A stretch of 64,000 nucleotides of DNA from CAVTRI01 sp963737075 (GTDB lineage Bacteria; Actinomycetota; Acidimicrobiia; Acidimicrobiales; Palsa-688). Shown here in pieces: positions 10,220 through 21,098 of this stretch (positions are counted from its first letter, which is position 1; each line of letters starts with the position of its first letter). A program made the position numbers and the translations under genes. Where the stretch lies: assembly GCA_963737075.1 (NCBI GenBank), contig CAVTRI010000001.1, positions 2,418,001-2,482,000 on the forward strand, given 5' to 3'. Below the pieces are notes generated by a model, which worked only from the letters and a program-made list of their open reading frames with translations, was not told the DNA's origin and did no database searches.

Positions 10220-12540
10220 TGAGGGCACCGCGGGACAAGCCGTGGCATGAAATCGTCACTCCTTGTCGCTCGCCAGTTCTATCGGGTACACCTGCATGAT
10301 CTCGTCCCCGTAGTGGTTGATCACCTTCACCGCGATCTGACCTGTCTGCGGGCGCAAGAACGGCCTGCTCACGGTCGCATACAGAGTGTCCCAGGCGGCT
10401 TCGTCGATGTCGGCCCTGAGAGCCCGTCGCAGCGATGAATAGGGATCGTTGACTCCCGTGAAGTAGGCGTGCCGGACGAAGAAGCTCTCGCCGTTGTAGT
10501 TGCTGTCGATGAACCAGGCAGCCACGTCTTCAGTGGATCCGGATCGGACCTGACCGGTGGTCGGGTCGTACACATCGACCCCTCGCAGTTCCACCGTGAA
10601 CTCCTCGCCGTGCTGGAAGACCTGAAGATCCGGTTCTCCGAAGACCATGAAGAGGTTCCCGGCGCCGGTCTTCTTGAGAAGGTCAGCTCCCATGGCGAGA
10701 TCGGGGTTCATCCGGGTAAGCAGGATGCGTAGACGGCCGAGCCTGCGCTCCTCCGCAGCGACGGCGAAGCCATCACCGCTGGGGGTGAACTCCTGGGTGG
10801 TTTCCCCCGCCCTCGGGTCGAACGCGAACCCGCAGACCGCGAGCAAATCAAATCCCGCGCCGCGCATTGCTTCCTTGGCCGCCTCCTGAATCTGGTCTGG
10901 ACCGACGGTTCCGTGCTCGGGTCCGAGGCTGACCGCCACCCGGCGTGCCTCACCGCCGGCGTCGGTGAACTCCCCCTCGGCTTGCAGCCAGGTTCCGGCG
11001 AACGTATCGAGCCGGTCGAAGCGGATGTCCTCGTTCTTATAGGTGTTGTGCATCCCTGCCTTGCGCAGGTTGTCGAGGATCGTCTACTCGTAGCCCGGCG
11101 CCTCCGGATCGGACAGAGCCGCAGACTGCCCGCTGGACGGCGGCGGCCGCTCCTCGTCCAGGACTCTGTGAGGCGAGAGGCTCTCGACCGTGAAACGTCC
11201 GGTCACCCGGACCCGCTTGCGATCTTCGAACGGCTGGTCGACCAGGAGCTCGGACTCGGCGTGCCGGGCGATAGCGGCGTCGATATGCTCCCGGGTCATC
11301 CCCTCTGTGATGTCTGGGTTCTGGGCGATCGACATCAGCGTGATGTGCGGTACCCGCTGGTACACGAAACCCTTCTTGACGTTCCGCTCGTAGGGTCCCG
11401 GCGGCAACTGCCCGGTGATCTCGGCTTCCTTGCGGGCGCCGGCCTCGCTGTCGGCCAGCAGGTAGTACGGGTAGCGGGCGCACATAAGCCTTGTGCGAGC
11501 GAGTGCCAAAGCAACGCGGGAGGTGTCGACCGTGATCCACCTCCGGCCCCACTGCTCGGCAACGTAGGCCGTCGTCCCCGAACCGCATGTCGGGTCGAGG
11601 ACCAAGTCACCGGGATCCGTCGTCATCAGCATGCAACGTTGAACCAAGGTTGTCGAGCTTTGAACCACATAAATCTTTGGGTCCGCTCGACTCTGAATTC
11701 CGCCCGCATCTAACCAGACGTTGTTTAGAGGATAGGCCGGGAAGTCGTCGAGATATCTGATGTACCGAAGAACGCTGCGCGAGGGATGTATTCGACCGAC
11801 CTTTATTAGTCGATCCATTCCATCACGATTGGTTTTCCACTCCCCAGCTTGTGGTAAGTACTGACGGCCACCCAGGTCTACCGGGTAGAACCCGGTGGGT
11901 GCTGCCCGGACTCTCGGCGACGTCAAATTGTCGAGCGTGTACGGACGCCCTTTTTCGTCCAGTTGGTCGTACTTCGTGGCCCCAAATTCGCCTACCACCT
12001 TGCTACCATAAAGCTACCGAAACTTGAGCTGGTCGATATCCTTGGTAAACCAAAGAATGTAGCTGGCGGTAGCCGGTATATAGCGACCCGTGGTTGTAGT
12101 CGTCGTCGTGAATGTGATCAGACTCACGAAGTTGGCGTCTCCAAAGACTTCGTCCATGAGAGCGCGTACTCGATGCTGGTTCTCGTCGCCTATCTGGACG
12201 AAGCACGAACCAGAGTCCGTGAGAAGCTCCCTGGCGACGGTCAACCGATCCCGCAGGTAACTCAGGTAGGAATTGATCCCGAGTTGCCAAGTGTCGCGGA
12301 AGGCCTTGATCTGCTCGGGCTGGCGGGTCACGTCGACGTCCTTGCCGTCGCTGACTTCCCGCTTGCGGGTCGAGACCTGCCAGTTGGACCCGAAACGAAT
12401 GCCGTACGGCGGGTCGACGTAGACCATCTGCACCTTGCCCCTGAGGTTCTCCTTCTCGGCAAGGCTGTTCATGACGAGGAGGGCGTCGCCGAGGATCATC
12501 CGGTTGGCCCAGTTGCCCTCGTGTGCATAGAAGTCGACTA

Positions 12541-13757
12541 GTGGGGCGGCACCTTTCGTTCCGCCGGTAACTCATCAGGCGACTTTGCGGCGCTTCTTGA
12601 GTTCGCGGATGAGCGGGTCGTGGCGGTCGCGGTTGCGTCGGCGGATGTAGGCCTGGGTGGCTTTGGAGAACTCGGTCCAGCTGTGGTAGTCGGAGCCGTT
12701 GATGACGAACTCGACGTAGGCCCAAAAGTGGCACTCGATCCGGTTGAGGTGACTGGCGTTAGTCGGCGTGGGCAGCAGGCCGACGTGATTGTTCACCGCC
12801 CAGTCACGGATCTCCTGGGTCCAGTGAGCGGAGAGGCCGTCCATGACGATGTAGAGCTGAACCTCGGATGGGTAGCGGCGGCGGATGTGCTTGAGGAACT
12901 CCAGCACCACCTTGGCGTCGACCGAGCGGGCCTCGAGATGCCCCCACAGTCGGTCGGCGCCCACGTCGTAGGCGCCCAGCAGCTTGCGCACACCTTTGGT
13001 CCGTTTGTAGGTGGCCCGCTGGCGGGCCGGTCGCTTGGTGGCGAACCAACCCCGACCGGGGTGCGGCCTGAGCGAGATAGGGCCACACTCGTCGAAGCTG
13101 ACCAGGACCCCGTCCAGCGCCCCCGCCTCGGCTGCTTTGTAGGCGCCCAGCACCCACTGCTTTTTCAGCTCGTAGAGCGGATCGTTGGACCACTTCCAGG
13201 TGCGAGTCCGCTGGGCGGTGATCCCCATCCGGTTCAACAGCCGACGCAGATGCTCCTTCGAGATCGTCGTGACCAGCCTGTGGCGGACCAGGTAACGGCG
13301 CAACCTGCTCAACGACCAGCGGGTGCCCGGTTCGCCGAGATCACAGGGACGGGCGAGGGCGATGGCCCGGATGGTCTCCCGGGTGTCGTCATCGATCCTC
13401 CTCGGATGCCCGCCCCCGGTAGGAGGGCGCAGCGACTCCATCCCGTCCGCGTTGAACTCGGCGATCACCCGTCGCACCTGGTTCTCGTCGGTCTGCAAAA
13501 CCCGTGCGATCTCAGGAACGCCGACCTTCGAATCAGATGCAAGAACAATCTGTGCCCTCTGACGCAAGGCGAACACCTTCGACTGGCGCGAGATCCTCCG
13601 CAGTTTCATCGCCTCGTCAGGACTGAGATCTCGAACAAACACCGACGGCGGGCGAGCCAACCTGACCTCCACAAGTCCAGACTCCACCCGCCTTCATCGT
13701 GACCGCCAGCGAACTACAAGTGTGGGATTACCGGCGGACAGTTCCGTGCCGCCCCAC
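12541..13757 (-). mobile_element. IS630-family insertion sequence (1217 bp)
   Basis: Ends carry inverted repeats: GTGGGGCGGCAC, an 8-nt variable stretch and CCGCCGGTAA on both sides. A TA dinucleotide flanks each end (12539-12540 and 13758-13759), the target duplication typical of IS630/Tc1-mariner elements. It lies inside mod, and excision with one TA restores the reading frame exactly, so the insertion is clean and probably recent. Confidence 0.92.
12575..13687 (-). CDS. IS630-family transposase
   Basis: 370 residues. The N-terminal helix-turn-helix reads RQRAQIVLASDSKVGVPEIARVLQTDENQVRRVIAEFN, followed by a second one (RWSLSRLRRYLVRHRLV). The DDE catalytic core shows GVLVSFDECGPISLRPHPG (first Asp), LYIVMDGLSAHWT (second Asp) and LNRIECHFWAYVEFVI (Glu), the arrangement of IS630/Tc1 transposases. 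A single open frame fills the element, so the enzyme looks intact. It lies in the same orientation as the interrupted mod gene. Confidence 0.93.
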   Translation of the reverse strand: MESGLVEVRLARPPSVFVRDLSPDEAMKLRRISRQSKVFALRQRAQIVLASDSKVGVPEIARVLQTDENQVRRVIAEFNADGMESLRPPTGGGHPRRIDDDTRETIRAIALARPCDLGEPGTRWSLSRLRRYLVRHRLVTTISKEHLRRLLNRMGITAQRTRTWKWSNDPLYELKKQWVLGAYKAAEAGALDGVLVSFDECGPISLRPHPGRGWFATKRPARQRATYKRTKGVRKLLGAYDVGADRLWGHLEARSVDAKVVLEFLKHIRRRYPSEVQLYIVMDGLSAHWTQEIRDWAVNNHVGLLPTPTNASHLNRIECHFWAYVEFVINGSDYHSWTEFSKATQAYIRRRNRDRHDPLIRELKKRRKVA

Positions 13758-14115
13758 TAGCTCTTCAAACTCGAGGCCGTCGAAGTCGTCGAACAGCTGC
13801 AGCTCCGGCTCGTCTCGCCGGCGGGCAGCTGTCTCTCGCAGTTCTCGACCAGGGCCCGCGGGTCGATCTTCTCCTGGATGTACACCGGCACCGATGCCAC
13901 CGAGAGGTACTCGGCGAGATCCTGGTCGTCTTTTCCCTTCCAGACCAGCTGCGGATCCAGGGACGGATCGCGCGGATACAGGACGGCCTTCGGCGACTTC
14001 TCGTCGTCGCCGACAAAGCTAGACAGTTCCGTGGTCGGGATATTGACCCGCCGGTCGGCATGACGGGTTGAGTCGACAGGAACCCGTTCTGTAGAGGCCT
14101 TCTTCCGGGGTGGCA

Positions 14116-17100
14116 TCAGTGCATTCTCCCGCCGAGCGGCTGGACTGTGTGGGAGATGGCGGATTGGATCACCCCTGCCGCCTCCCAGGGATCGGTCACC
14201 TCCACGTACTGCCACCGACCCAGGCGCCCCCAGGCGTTTACCGCTGGGATCCAGAGTTTGCGCATCGTGGCAGCCTTGTGCTCCTTGTCCTTCCGCCTGG
14301 CGCCGGACACCTCCAGCACGAGATTGAGTAGGTCGTCGGACCCGTGGCCGTCGTCGATCCGGATGATGAAGTCGGGGATGTAGGAGCGCTGGCGGCCGTC
14401 GATGGTGTAAGGGACGGTGAAGCCGAGGCCCTGGTTCTTGACGTAGCTGCGTACCGATTCCATGTGCTCCAGCTTGCTGGCCAACTTGCCCTCCCACTCG
14501 CTGTCGCACGCGACATGGGATACGTGGCAGTAATCGGGGTGAGTGACGTAGGTGTCCTTCGTTGTATCGAAGTCGACGTACCACGTGGTACGGATCGGTT
14601 CGACGGGGCTCATGATCGGTGTCAGGGTCTCTTCTGGACCCTGAGCCCGGACGATGCCCTGGTACAGCTTCTCTACCGCCTCGTCGGCGAGTTGGTGCAT
14701 GGCGAGCAGGCCGATGAAGGCGTCGTCCTTGAGCACCACCTGATTCACGTCGCCGATCCAGGCCTTGGTGATCTCGACCAGGCGGGGGAACAACCAAGGC
14801 CGCTCCCCTCCCGGTTGGCCCTCCGCCGCCGGGGATTGGCGGAAGTATCGGTCGAGGAGCCTCTTGGCCAGGCGAAACACGACCTCCTGGCCCCGCATGG
14901 CCTCAAAGTGCTCCAGTCGGTGTTCCTCGCTCTCTCCGACCACGGCCGCCATGTCGGTACGGGTGGGCACGTGCCGGGAGTCGAGCACGATCCTGGAGTC
15001 GTCGCTGAAGCTGGCCATGATGTGCTCGTCCGGAATCTCCCAGCGGTAGCCGACCACCCGCGGGAACTCGATCTCGCACCTCAGTGCCCGATCCTCGATG
15101 GCCCGCACCCGGGTGGGGATCTTGGCCGGCTTGGGATCAGTAGTCGAGCCCGAGGCCGGGATGAAGCTGAACGGCACCCCGTACACCTCGGCGTACTCAG
15201 GCTCGAAGTGCTCGCCGTCGGCTCCCAGCACGTAGGCCCGGCGCCGCAGTCCCCGCCCCACCGCCTGTTCGCAGAGGAGCTGGGTGCCGAAGGCCGCACG
15301 CCAAGGACGTGGGTGACCGTGTTGGCATCCCATCCCTCGGTCAGCATCGACACCGAGACCACAGAGCGGACGTCGCCACCGAGCTTGCCCGGCTTGCCGA
15401 CCGTGTTCATGACCTCCCGCAGCAGATCCTCATCGGTCACGTCATCGACGTCTCGCCCGAAGCGCTGCTGCAACTCCGCCTTGAACTCGGCGATCTGGTT
15501 CGCCGCCACCGCCTTGAACTCGGCCGACATGGCCTCGCCGGAGTCCAGCTGGGACGAGTCGACCAGGATCGTCTTGGGCCGGGCCGACCAAGTGCCTCCA
15601 CGCTCATTCGAGAACAGCTCCAGCGCCCCGGGGATGACGATCTCTCGGCCGTCGGGCAGGGTCTTCTGCCACCCGGCCACGTAGTCGAAGACGAGCTTGG
15701 AGACCATCGTGTTGTTGCACACGACGATGAACACAGGCGGCGCCGACCCGTCGAACACCTCCGCCGACTCCTCCCACCGGCGGAACGCCTTCTCGTAGTT
15801 GGCGTAGAGGCTGTGCAGCGCCCCTTCCAATGGCCCGGGCAGCTTCGGTTCCCTCCATTCGTCCTGGGATGCCCGCCGGCCCTTCTTGGGCAGGTCGTTT
15901 CGGATGCGCAGCCACAGCCCTCTGTAGGTCGGCAACGATGCGCCTTTCTCGGGGTTGTCCTCCACCGGGACCCGGGGGATCTTGACCAGGCCCGCCTCGA
16001 TGGCGTCGATCAGCGAGAAGTCCGACACCACCCACTGGAACAGCGTTCCCTCCGGCCAGCCGGAGCCCCGCAGGTAGAACGGCGTGGCCGACAGACCCCA
16101 GACGACGCGGACGCCGGTCTTGCTGGCCAGCGCCTCCAGGCCGGACAGCCAGACCCGCGCCTCCTCGTCGCGCTGAGCCGCCTCCCGCTTGTCCTCACCG
16201 GTGAGTGCCGGCATCTCCGTGTCGTCGGCGCCCACCCGCCGGCGGTAGCAATGGTGGGCCTCGTCGTTGATCACCACGATGTTGCGCTTGGCACCAAGCG
16301 CCCGGGTCACCCGCCGGACCATCTCGTCGGGGGTCTCGGTGAACAAGCCGGGCGCCTGCCCGGCCAGCTCCTTGGTCAGCTTCGGCGCCTTGAGCTTCTC
16401 CCGCAGACGGAACTGGTGGAAGTTCACCACATGGACTCGGGCCCGGCCCAGGTCGGCCAGCCGGTCGGCAGGGACGAGGTCCCGCTGGCGGTAGTAGTTC
16501 TCGGGATCGGAGGGCAGCAGCACCCGGAGCCGGTCGCGGATGGTGATCCCAGGAGCTACCACCAAGAAGGCGTCGGAGAAACGGCCGTCCTGCGGGTTGG
16601 CCACCTTGTTGAGGGTGTGCCAGGCGATCAGCATCGCCATGACGACGGTCTTCCCCGTGCCCGTGGCCATCTTGTGCGCGATCCGCAGCAGGCCCGGATT
16701 GGCGTCGTCGGCGAACGTGCGCACGTCGTTGTCGATCCAGGCGTCTCCGAACCTGTGAGCGGCCTCGCTGAGGTAGACGGCGGTCTCCAGAGCCTCGATC
16801 TGGCAGAAGAACAAGGGCCGCTCCCGCTCGGGGTCGGTCCAGTACTCCAGCAGGGTCCGCGTCGTCGGGGTCACGCCCTGCCGGCCGCCCGCCCGCCACA
16901 CGCCCACCTTGCCCCGCACCCGGTTGATGAACGCGTTCTCCAGGATTCGGTCGCCGGTCCACTCCTCGAACTGCAGCTGGCCGGCACGCTTCTTGGCCGC
17001 CGGGATGGGGACGAAGTAGGACGACACCCGCCGGGACTCGACGACCTCGTCGGTGATCCCATCGTCGTCAAAGCGAAAGTGCCGGTCCGGCTCCCGGTAG

Positions 17101-17147
17101 GGGGAGTTCAGGATCGGGTTCTCGATGACGACCTGGGCCGGCGGCAT
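14116..17147 (-). pseudogene. res: Type III restriction enzyme helicase subunit (res), one frameshift
   Basis: About 1010 residues if repaired. N-terminal MPPAQVVIENPILNSPYREP, Walker A KMATGTGKTVVMAML, DEAH-type VINDEAHHCYRR, SAT-like GLSATPFYL, and helicase motif VI LCEQAVGRGLRRRAY are all present. The C-terminal nuclease region shows IPDFIIRIDDG and LVLEVSGARRK, so the usual E-I-K of the PD-ExK site reads E-V-S. Homologues with this variant may exist. A one-base loss near 15294 (GGG to GG) splits HVLGVR from AFGTQLLCEQ. The start at 17147 is chosen by homology, although its GAGGG is very close. Last base of the stop is shared with the mod ATG. Confidence 0.9.
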
Positions 17148-17363
17148 CCCTCGTAGCTTACGAAGCCGTGCCCTCGACCCTTCGTTCGTGCCACCTCCGT
17201 GTCCGATCGCCATGGCACGGAAGAGTCCCAAGCGGTCGCGAGCGGTCAGTTCAGATGCCCGCTGACCTGCAGTTTCTTGGAAAGTCCCTGGTCGAGGGCC
17301 ACTCGACCGATGATCTCCCACACCGGTCGGTCATCTGCTGGCAAGCCGCCCGACTTGCGCATG

Positions 17364-17397
17364 AGTTCGTTCTAACGCCTGGCCGTTAGAACGAACT
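17364..17397. repeat. Perfect 14-bp inverted repeat hairpin upstream of res
   Basis: AGTTCGTTCTAACG and CGTTAGAACGAACT are exact reverse complements around a 6-nt loop CCTGGC. It lies in a 330-nt gene-free stretch between the IS30 end and the res start. No T-run follows, so a terminator is not certain; an operator or an old element end are alternatives. Confidence 0.7.
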
Positions 17398-17474
17398 TAT
17401 ACGGAAGTCGATCCCACCCTCTGGAGGTGCGCGGCCAAGGCCGTACGCCAAAGCTCGACCGTGTGGGAATGATG

Positions 17475-18751
17475 GTGGTTCCAACTGGCCCCTGTACGAT
17501 GAGGCGGATTCAGCCGGTCAGTGCAAGAAGCTCGGCGAACTTCTCGGATGGTTTCATAAATCCGAGGGCTTTGCGCGGACGGTTGTTCAGGCTGACCGCG
17601 AATCGCTCGAGATCGTCGGCACTGTGGACCGATAGGTCGGTGCCCTTCGGCATGTATTGGCGTAGCAGCCCGTTGGTGTTCTCGTTAGAGGGCCGCTGCC
17701 AGGGGCTGTGAGGGTCGCAGAAGTAGATCTGGATGCCGGTGTCGATCGTGAACTGGGCGTGAGCCGACATCTCCCTGCCCTGATCCCAGGTGATGGTGCG
17801 TCGGAAGGCCTCAGGCATTCCCACGACGGCGTTCGTCATAGCGTCATTGACCTTCTCGGCTTCGCGTCCATCAGGGAGATGGAGGAGGATGACGTAGCGG
17901 CTCGTCCGCTCGACCAGGGTGCCGACCGCGGACCGATGGCCCTCGCCGATGATCAAATCGCCTTCCCAGTGCCCGGGAACGGCACGATCTTCGACCTCAG
18001 CCGGACGCTCGGAGATCATGATCATCCCGGGGATCTTCCCTCGATTCTCGATCCGGCTGCGCGGCCGGCGCTGCGCCCGGCCGCTCCGCAGGCAACGGGA
18101 GAGCTCGCGTCGCAGCTGGCCACGGCCCTCGACGAACAGCGACATATAGATCGTCTCGTGGCTCACCCACATCATCGGATCGTCCGGGAACTCCATGCGC
18201 AAGCGGGCGGAGATCTCCTCCGGAGACCACCACTGTTCCAGCCACTCGGCCACCTTCGCGGCCAGCCGCGCGTAGGCGAGCTTCGGCGTTTTTGGCCGCC
18301 TCGACCGCTCGAAGGCCCGCTGGTGAGCCGCGTGGGCTCGATATCCGCATCGCCCCCCGTTGGCGTTGACCTCTCGCGAGACCGTCGACACCGCCCGACC
18401 GAGGCTGGCGGCGATCGCCGTGAAGGTGTCGCCGCGCTCGAGACCGACCCGGATCTCCTCCCGGTCGTCGAGCGATAGCCGCCCTGGCGGGGCGCTCCAG
18501 GCCGCCGGCGCGGCGGGCAGCGGTTCGCGCCGCAGCGTGTTCGTTACCGCATGCCGGGAATAACCGAGCATCCGCCCGATCTCCCGCAGCTTGTGGCCCT
18601 TGGCTGCGAGTCGTCTGACCTCGCGCTCGACGTCTGGATGTATCCGCTTCGGCATGCCGGGGGTCCTCCTCGATGAGCTCCATCAACGATGGTCAGCTCA
18701 CCGAGCCGTTGCGCGGACCCCTTGAACCTGCCTGATCTAAGTTGGCTCCAC
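17475..18751 (-). mobile_element. IS30-family insertion sequence (~1.28 kb)
   Basis: Bounded by an imperfect inverted repeat: GTGGTTCCAACT at 17475 and the complement of AGTTGGCTCCAC at 18740-18751 (10 of 12 matched). It contains one full transposase. No clear target duplication is seen. The right end abuts the truncated methyltransferase remnant. Confidence 0.8.
17510..18655 (-). CDS. IS30-family transposase
   Basis: 381 residues. Two N-terminal helix-turn-helix segments are seen (LRRLAAKGHKLREIGRMLGY-like, then GDTFTAIAASLGRAVSTVSREV), the second being the IS30 signature. The RNase H-like core has GHWEGDLIIG (Asp), TWDQGREM (Asp) and SNENTNGLLRQYMPKGTDLS (Glu), the exact IS30 DDE pattern. 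The frame is intact, so the element may be active. Confidence 0.95.
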   Translation of the reverse strand: MPKRIHPDVEREVRRLAAKGHKLREIGRMLGYSRHAVTNTLRREPLPAAPAAWSAPPGRLSLDDREEIRVGLERGDTFTAIAASLGRAVSTVSREVNANGGRCGYRAHAAHQRAFERSRRPKTPKLAYARLAAKVAEWLEQWWSPEEISARLRMEFPDDPMMWVSHETIYMSLFVEGRGQLRRELSRCLRSGRAQRRPRSRIENRGKIPGMIMISERPAEVEDRAVPGHWEGDLIIGEGHRSAVGTLVERTSRYVILLHLPDGREAEKVNDAMTNAVVGMPEAFRRTITWDQGREMSAHAQFTIDTGIQIYFCDPHSPWQRPSNENTNGLLRQYMPKGTDLSVHSADDLERFAVSLNNRPRKALGFMKPSEKFAELLALTG

Positions 18752-19570
18752 TGTGCTACGCAGAGTGAAGCAGCCGCATGCGTCCCTGGAAGTCGCGATG
18801 CGCCGAGGCCGCGCCCTATCGCCGAATACGGCGCAGCCAACCCGTCGACCGTCAACATGCCGAGGGCGTCGTTCTGGGCGGCACTGTTCCTCTCCGTGTA
18901 GGCACCGCGCTTGCTGGCGTTGCTGCGCTCGGATCGGCACATCGGGGATGGCTCGAAGGGGGTCCGCGGGACGGGATATCGGGGCAGTGACTCCGTCTGG
19001 CACCGGCCGCCGAGCCGCCGTCGAGGTTCGTCCCGTATGCGTCGCTTTCGCTGACGCGGGGCCGGCCGAGCGTCCCCATGGCCGCCTGGTTGTTGATCTT
19101 CTCTTGCGGCCAGGCGAACGGCGCCAGCGCCCAGGCCCCTGGCGACACCTTTAGGTGTCCCCCCCGGTCGAAGGACTCTACGAATCTCGCCAACCGCGTG
19201 GGAGTCGTGCCAGAGGTTCCCCGGAAGCTGGTCGCGATGTCGATGGCTTCGTCCTTCCTGGGCAGGTCGTGCCTGTTGCCGACCCGGATGTCGCAGTCCG
19301 GGTTCGGGCATGGGCGAGACGGCCAACCTGGCCGAGGCGTCGATGCCGACGCGGGTGGCGCCGCGGAGCCGGGCGAGCTCGATGGCCAACCCGGATCCAC
19401 AAGGCACGTCGAGTACACGATCGCCGACATCGATTCCGAGATGATGGTGTGCGGTGGGATGTATTGGCGGCAGTTGCCCGGCTCCTTCAGGTCGAGAAGT
19501 CGACGTCGTTTCGAGCGCCAGCCTTCGTCGACCATCTTTAGGCCGGCGAGGCGGTGGACGCTTCTGACAT
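18752..19570 (-). pseudogene. Remnant of class I SAM-dependent methyltransferase
   Basis: Starts MSEASTASPA at 19570 with AAGAAGG upstream, hits a stop, then continues in shifted frames. GWRSKRRRLLDLKEPGN and RQYIPPHT are followed by the SAM-binding motif I block LDVPCGSGLAIELARLRGA and RVGIDASARL. Later come NPDCDIRVGNRHDLP and the EIRRVLRPGG block with GAWALAPFAW. At least two frame changes are needed to read through, and the 3' end is cut by IS30. It follows the flavin oxidase gene on the same strand, so it was probably its operon partner. Confidence 0.75.
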
Positions 19571-19590
19571 CGGCCCTTCTTGTTGAGCTT

Positions 19591-20970
19591 TTAGCTGGCT
19601 GGGCGGATGTTCTGGTTGATGTGGAACGTGTTGTCGGGGTCGTACTCCGCTTTGACCTGGGTTAGGCGGTCGTAGTTGGGTCCGTAGGTGGCGCGTATGC
19701 GGTCTTGGCCTTCGTCGTCCATCATGAAGTTGACGTAGGCGCCTCCCGCCGAGTAGGGGTGGGTGGCTTCCCAGTAGTCGATGGCCCATTGTTTGATGGT
19801 GGCGGCGTTGGCGGGGTCGGGATCGACGCCGACGATGACTTGGGAGAAGGTGGCGTCTCGGTAGGCCCAGGCGGTGGCGTCTCGGGGGACCCGGTTGACG
19901 GCCCCGTCGATGGGATAGATGTGCATGGTCGAGTGCATGGTGGGCAGGGCTTCGGAGTGTTCTACGTGGGCGGCCACGGCGGCGTCGGTGATGGTGCGGA
20001 AGAAGTCGCCGCGCCAGTACCACTGCAGTCCGGCCGGGTAGAGGGCGTCGAAAGCTTGTTGCACGCCCGGGTAGGGGGCTTCGCCGATCCCGTCGAAGGC
20101 CGGGGACAGGTCACGCACCGGCTTGAGGGCTTCTTGGGCGTCGGCTGGGTCGCCGGAGTAGCACCACATGATGGCGCACGCTTTGTGGAGGTGGAAGGGC
20201 TCGGGGAAGGCGTCGACGGGGGGGACGGTCATGGTGGCGAAGAACCCGTACAGCTCGGGGTCTTGCGCGGGCAGGAAGTCCCGGAACCATTTGAGCACGT
20301 CGGCGGTAGCGGAGATGGGCCAGGCGGTCGGCCCGGCCACAACGGTGGCGACGGGGTGAAGTCTGAAGGTGAAGGAGGTGACCACGCCGAAGTTGCCGCC
20401 CCCGCCGCGCAGCGCCCAGAACAGGTCGGGGTGTTCGCTTTCTGAGGCGGTGACCACCCGGCCGTCGGCCAGTACGACGTCTGCTTCTAGGAGGTTGTCG
20501 ATGGTCAGCCCGAATCGCCGGGAGAGGTAGCCGTGACCGCCTCCGAGGGTGAGCCCTCCGACGCCGGTGGTGGAGATGATCCCTGAGGGTGTGGCCAGCC
20601 CGTGGGCGTGGGTGGCTGTGTCCACCATGTTCCAGGTCGCCCCGCCCTGGACGCGTACGGTGCGGCGTGCGGGGTCGACCTCGACGTTGTGCATGGGGGA
20701 GAGGTCGATGACCACTCCGCCGTCTACGGTGCCGAAGCCCGGGCCGTTGTGGCCTCCGCCGCGGATGGCGACGTTCAGTCGGTTGCTACGGCTCGCGTCG
20801 AGCGCGGCTTGCACGTCGGCCACGCTGCTGCAGCGGGCGACAAGGGTGGGGCGCCGGTCGATCATGGCGTTGTACACGGCCCGGGCCTGGTCGTAGCCGG
20901 GATCTTCGGGGCTGATCACCTCCCCGGCGATGCGGCTGCGAAGGTCGGGGAGGTTGACGAGGCTGGTCAT
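19591..20970 (-). CDS. FAD-binding oxidoreductase (berberine-bridge-enzyme-like)
   Basis: 459 residues with the PCMH-type FAD domain. NVAIRGGGHNGPGFGTVDGGVVIDLSPM carries the His that binds FAD covalently in this family. GGGHGYLSRRFGLTIDNLLEADVV carries Ile where bicovalent members have Cys, so only mono-covalent FAD is expected. The C-terminal BBE motif DPDNTFHINQNIRP is present. Such enzymes oxidise alcohols, sugars or alkaloid-like substrates with O2; the substrate here is unknown. No signal peptide. The LAL regulator lies 128 nt upstream on the same strand and may control it. Confidence 0.88.
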   Translation of the reverse strand: MTSLVNLPDLRSRIAGEVISPEDPGYDQARAVYNAMIDRRPTLVARCSSVADVQAALDASRSNRLNVAIRGGGHNGPGFGTVDGGVVIDLSPMHNVEVDPARRTVRVQGGATWNMVDTATHAHGLATPSGIISTTGVGGLTLGGGHGYLSRRFGLTIDNLLEADVVLADGRVVTASESEHPDLFWALRGGGGNFGVVTSFTFRLHPVATVVAGPTAWPISATADVLKWFRDFLPAQDPELYGFFATMTVPPVDAFPEPFHLHKACAIMWCYSGDPADAQEALKPVRDLSPAFDGIGEAPYPGVQQAFDALYPAGLQWYWRGDFFRTITDAAVAAHVEHSEALPTMHSTMHIYPIDGAVNRVPRDATAWAYRDATFSQVIVGVDPDPANAATIKQWAIDYWEATHPYSAGGAYVNFMMDDEGQDRIRATYGPNYDRLTQVKAEYDPDNTFHINQNIRPAS

Positions 20971-21098
20971 GGCGGGCTCCTTGCTGTGGGTCGCTGCGGG
21001 TGACCATACGAACCGTCAGGTCGGCTGTCATGACCGGATCGGACCTTCTTCGACGACGGCGGAGATGGTCAGATTCTGACTATCTGCGCTCAGGTGAT

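Larger units (their letters stand above)
10256..14116 (-). pseudogene. mod: Type III restriction-modification methyltransferase (mod), multiply disrupted
   Basis: The minus strand holds a complete but broken Mod. It starts MPPRKKASTERVPVDS at 14116 and has motif IV DPPYGIRF before motif I DPTCGSGTTAYVAEQW, the beta-class order for N6-adenine methylation. The C-terminal end GDEIMQVYPIELASDKE matches the family. Four lesions are visible. One base is missing near 13840, since restoring it gives ENLRETAARRRDEPEL. IS630 sits at 12541-13757. In-frame TAG codons lie at 12014-12016 and 11084-11086, each most simply a former CAG. Removing the IS and one TA rejoins EELVDFYAHEGNW in frame. Its start overlaps the res stop (TGATG), so res and mod were one operon. 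Confidence 0.9.

Noticed and set aside
11084..12016. Reassignment of TAG to Gln in this organism
   Set aside because: leuS and other intact genes end in TAG, so TAG is a normal stop; the two codons in mod are better seen as mutations.
14344..17156. Long plus-strand frames opposite res
   Set aside because: Antisense shadows created by high GC; the minus strand carries complete helicase motifs.
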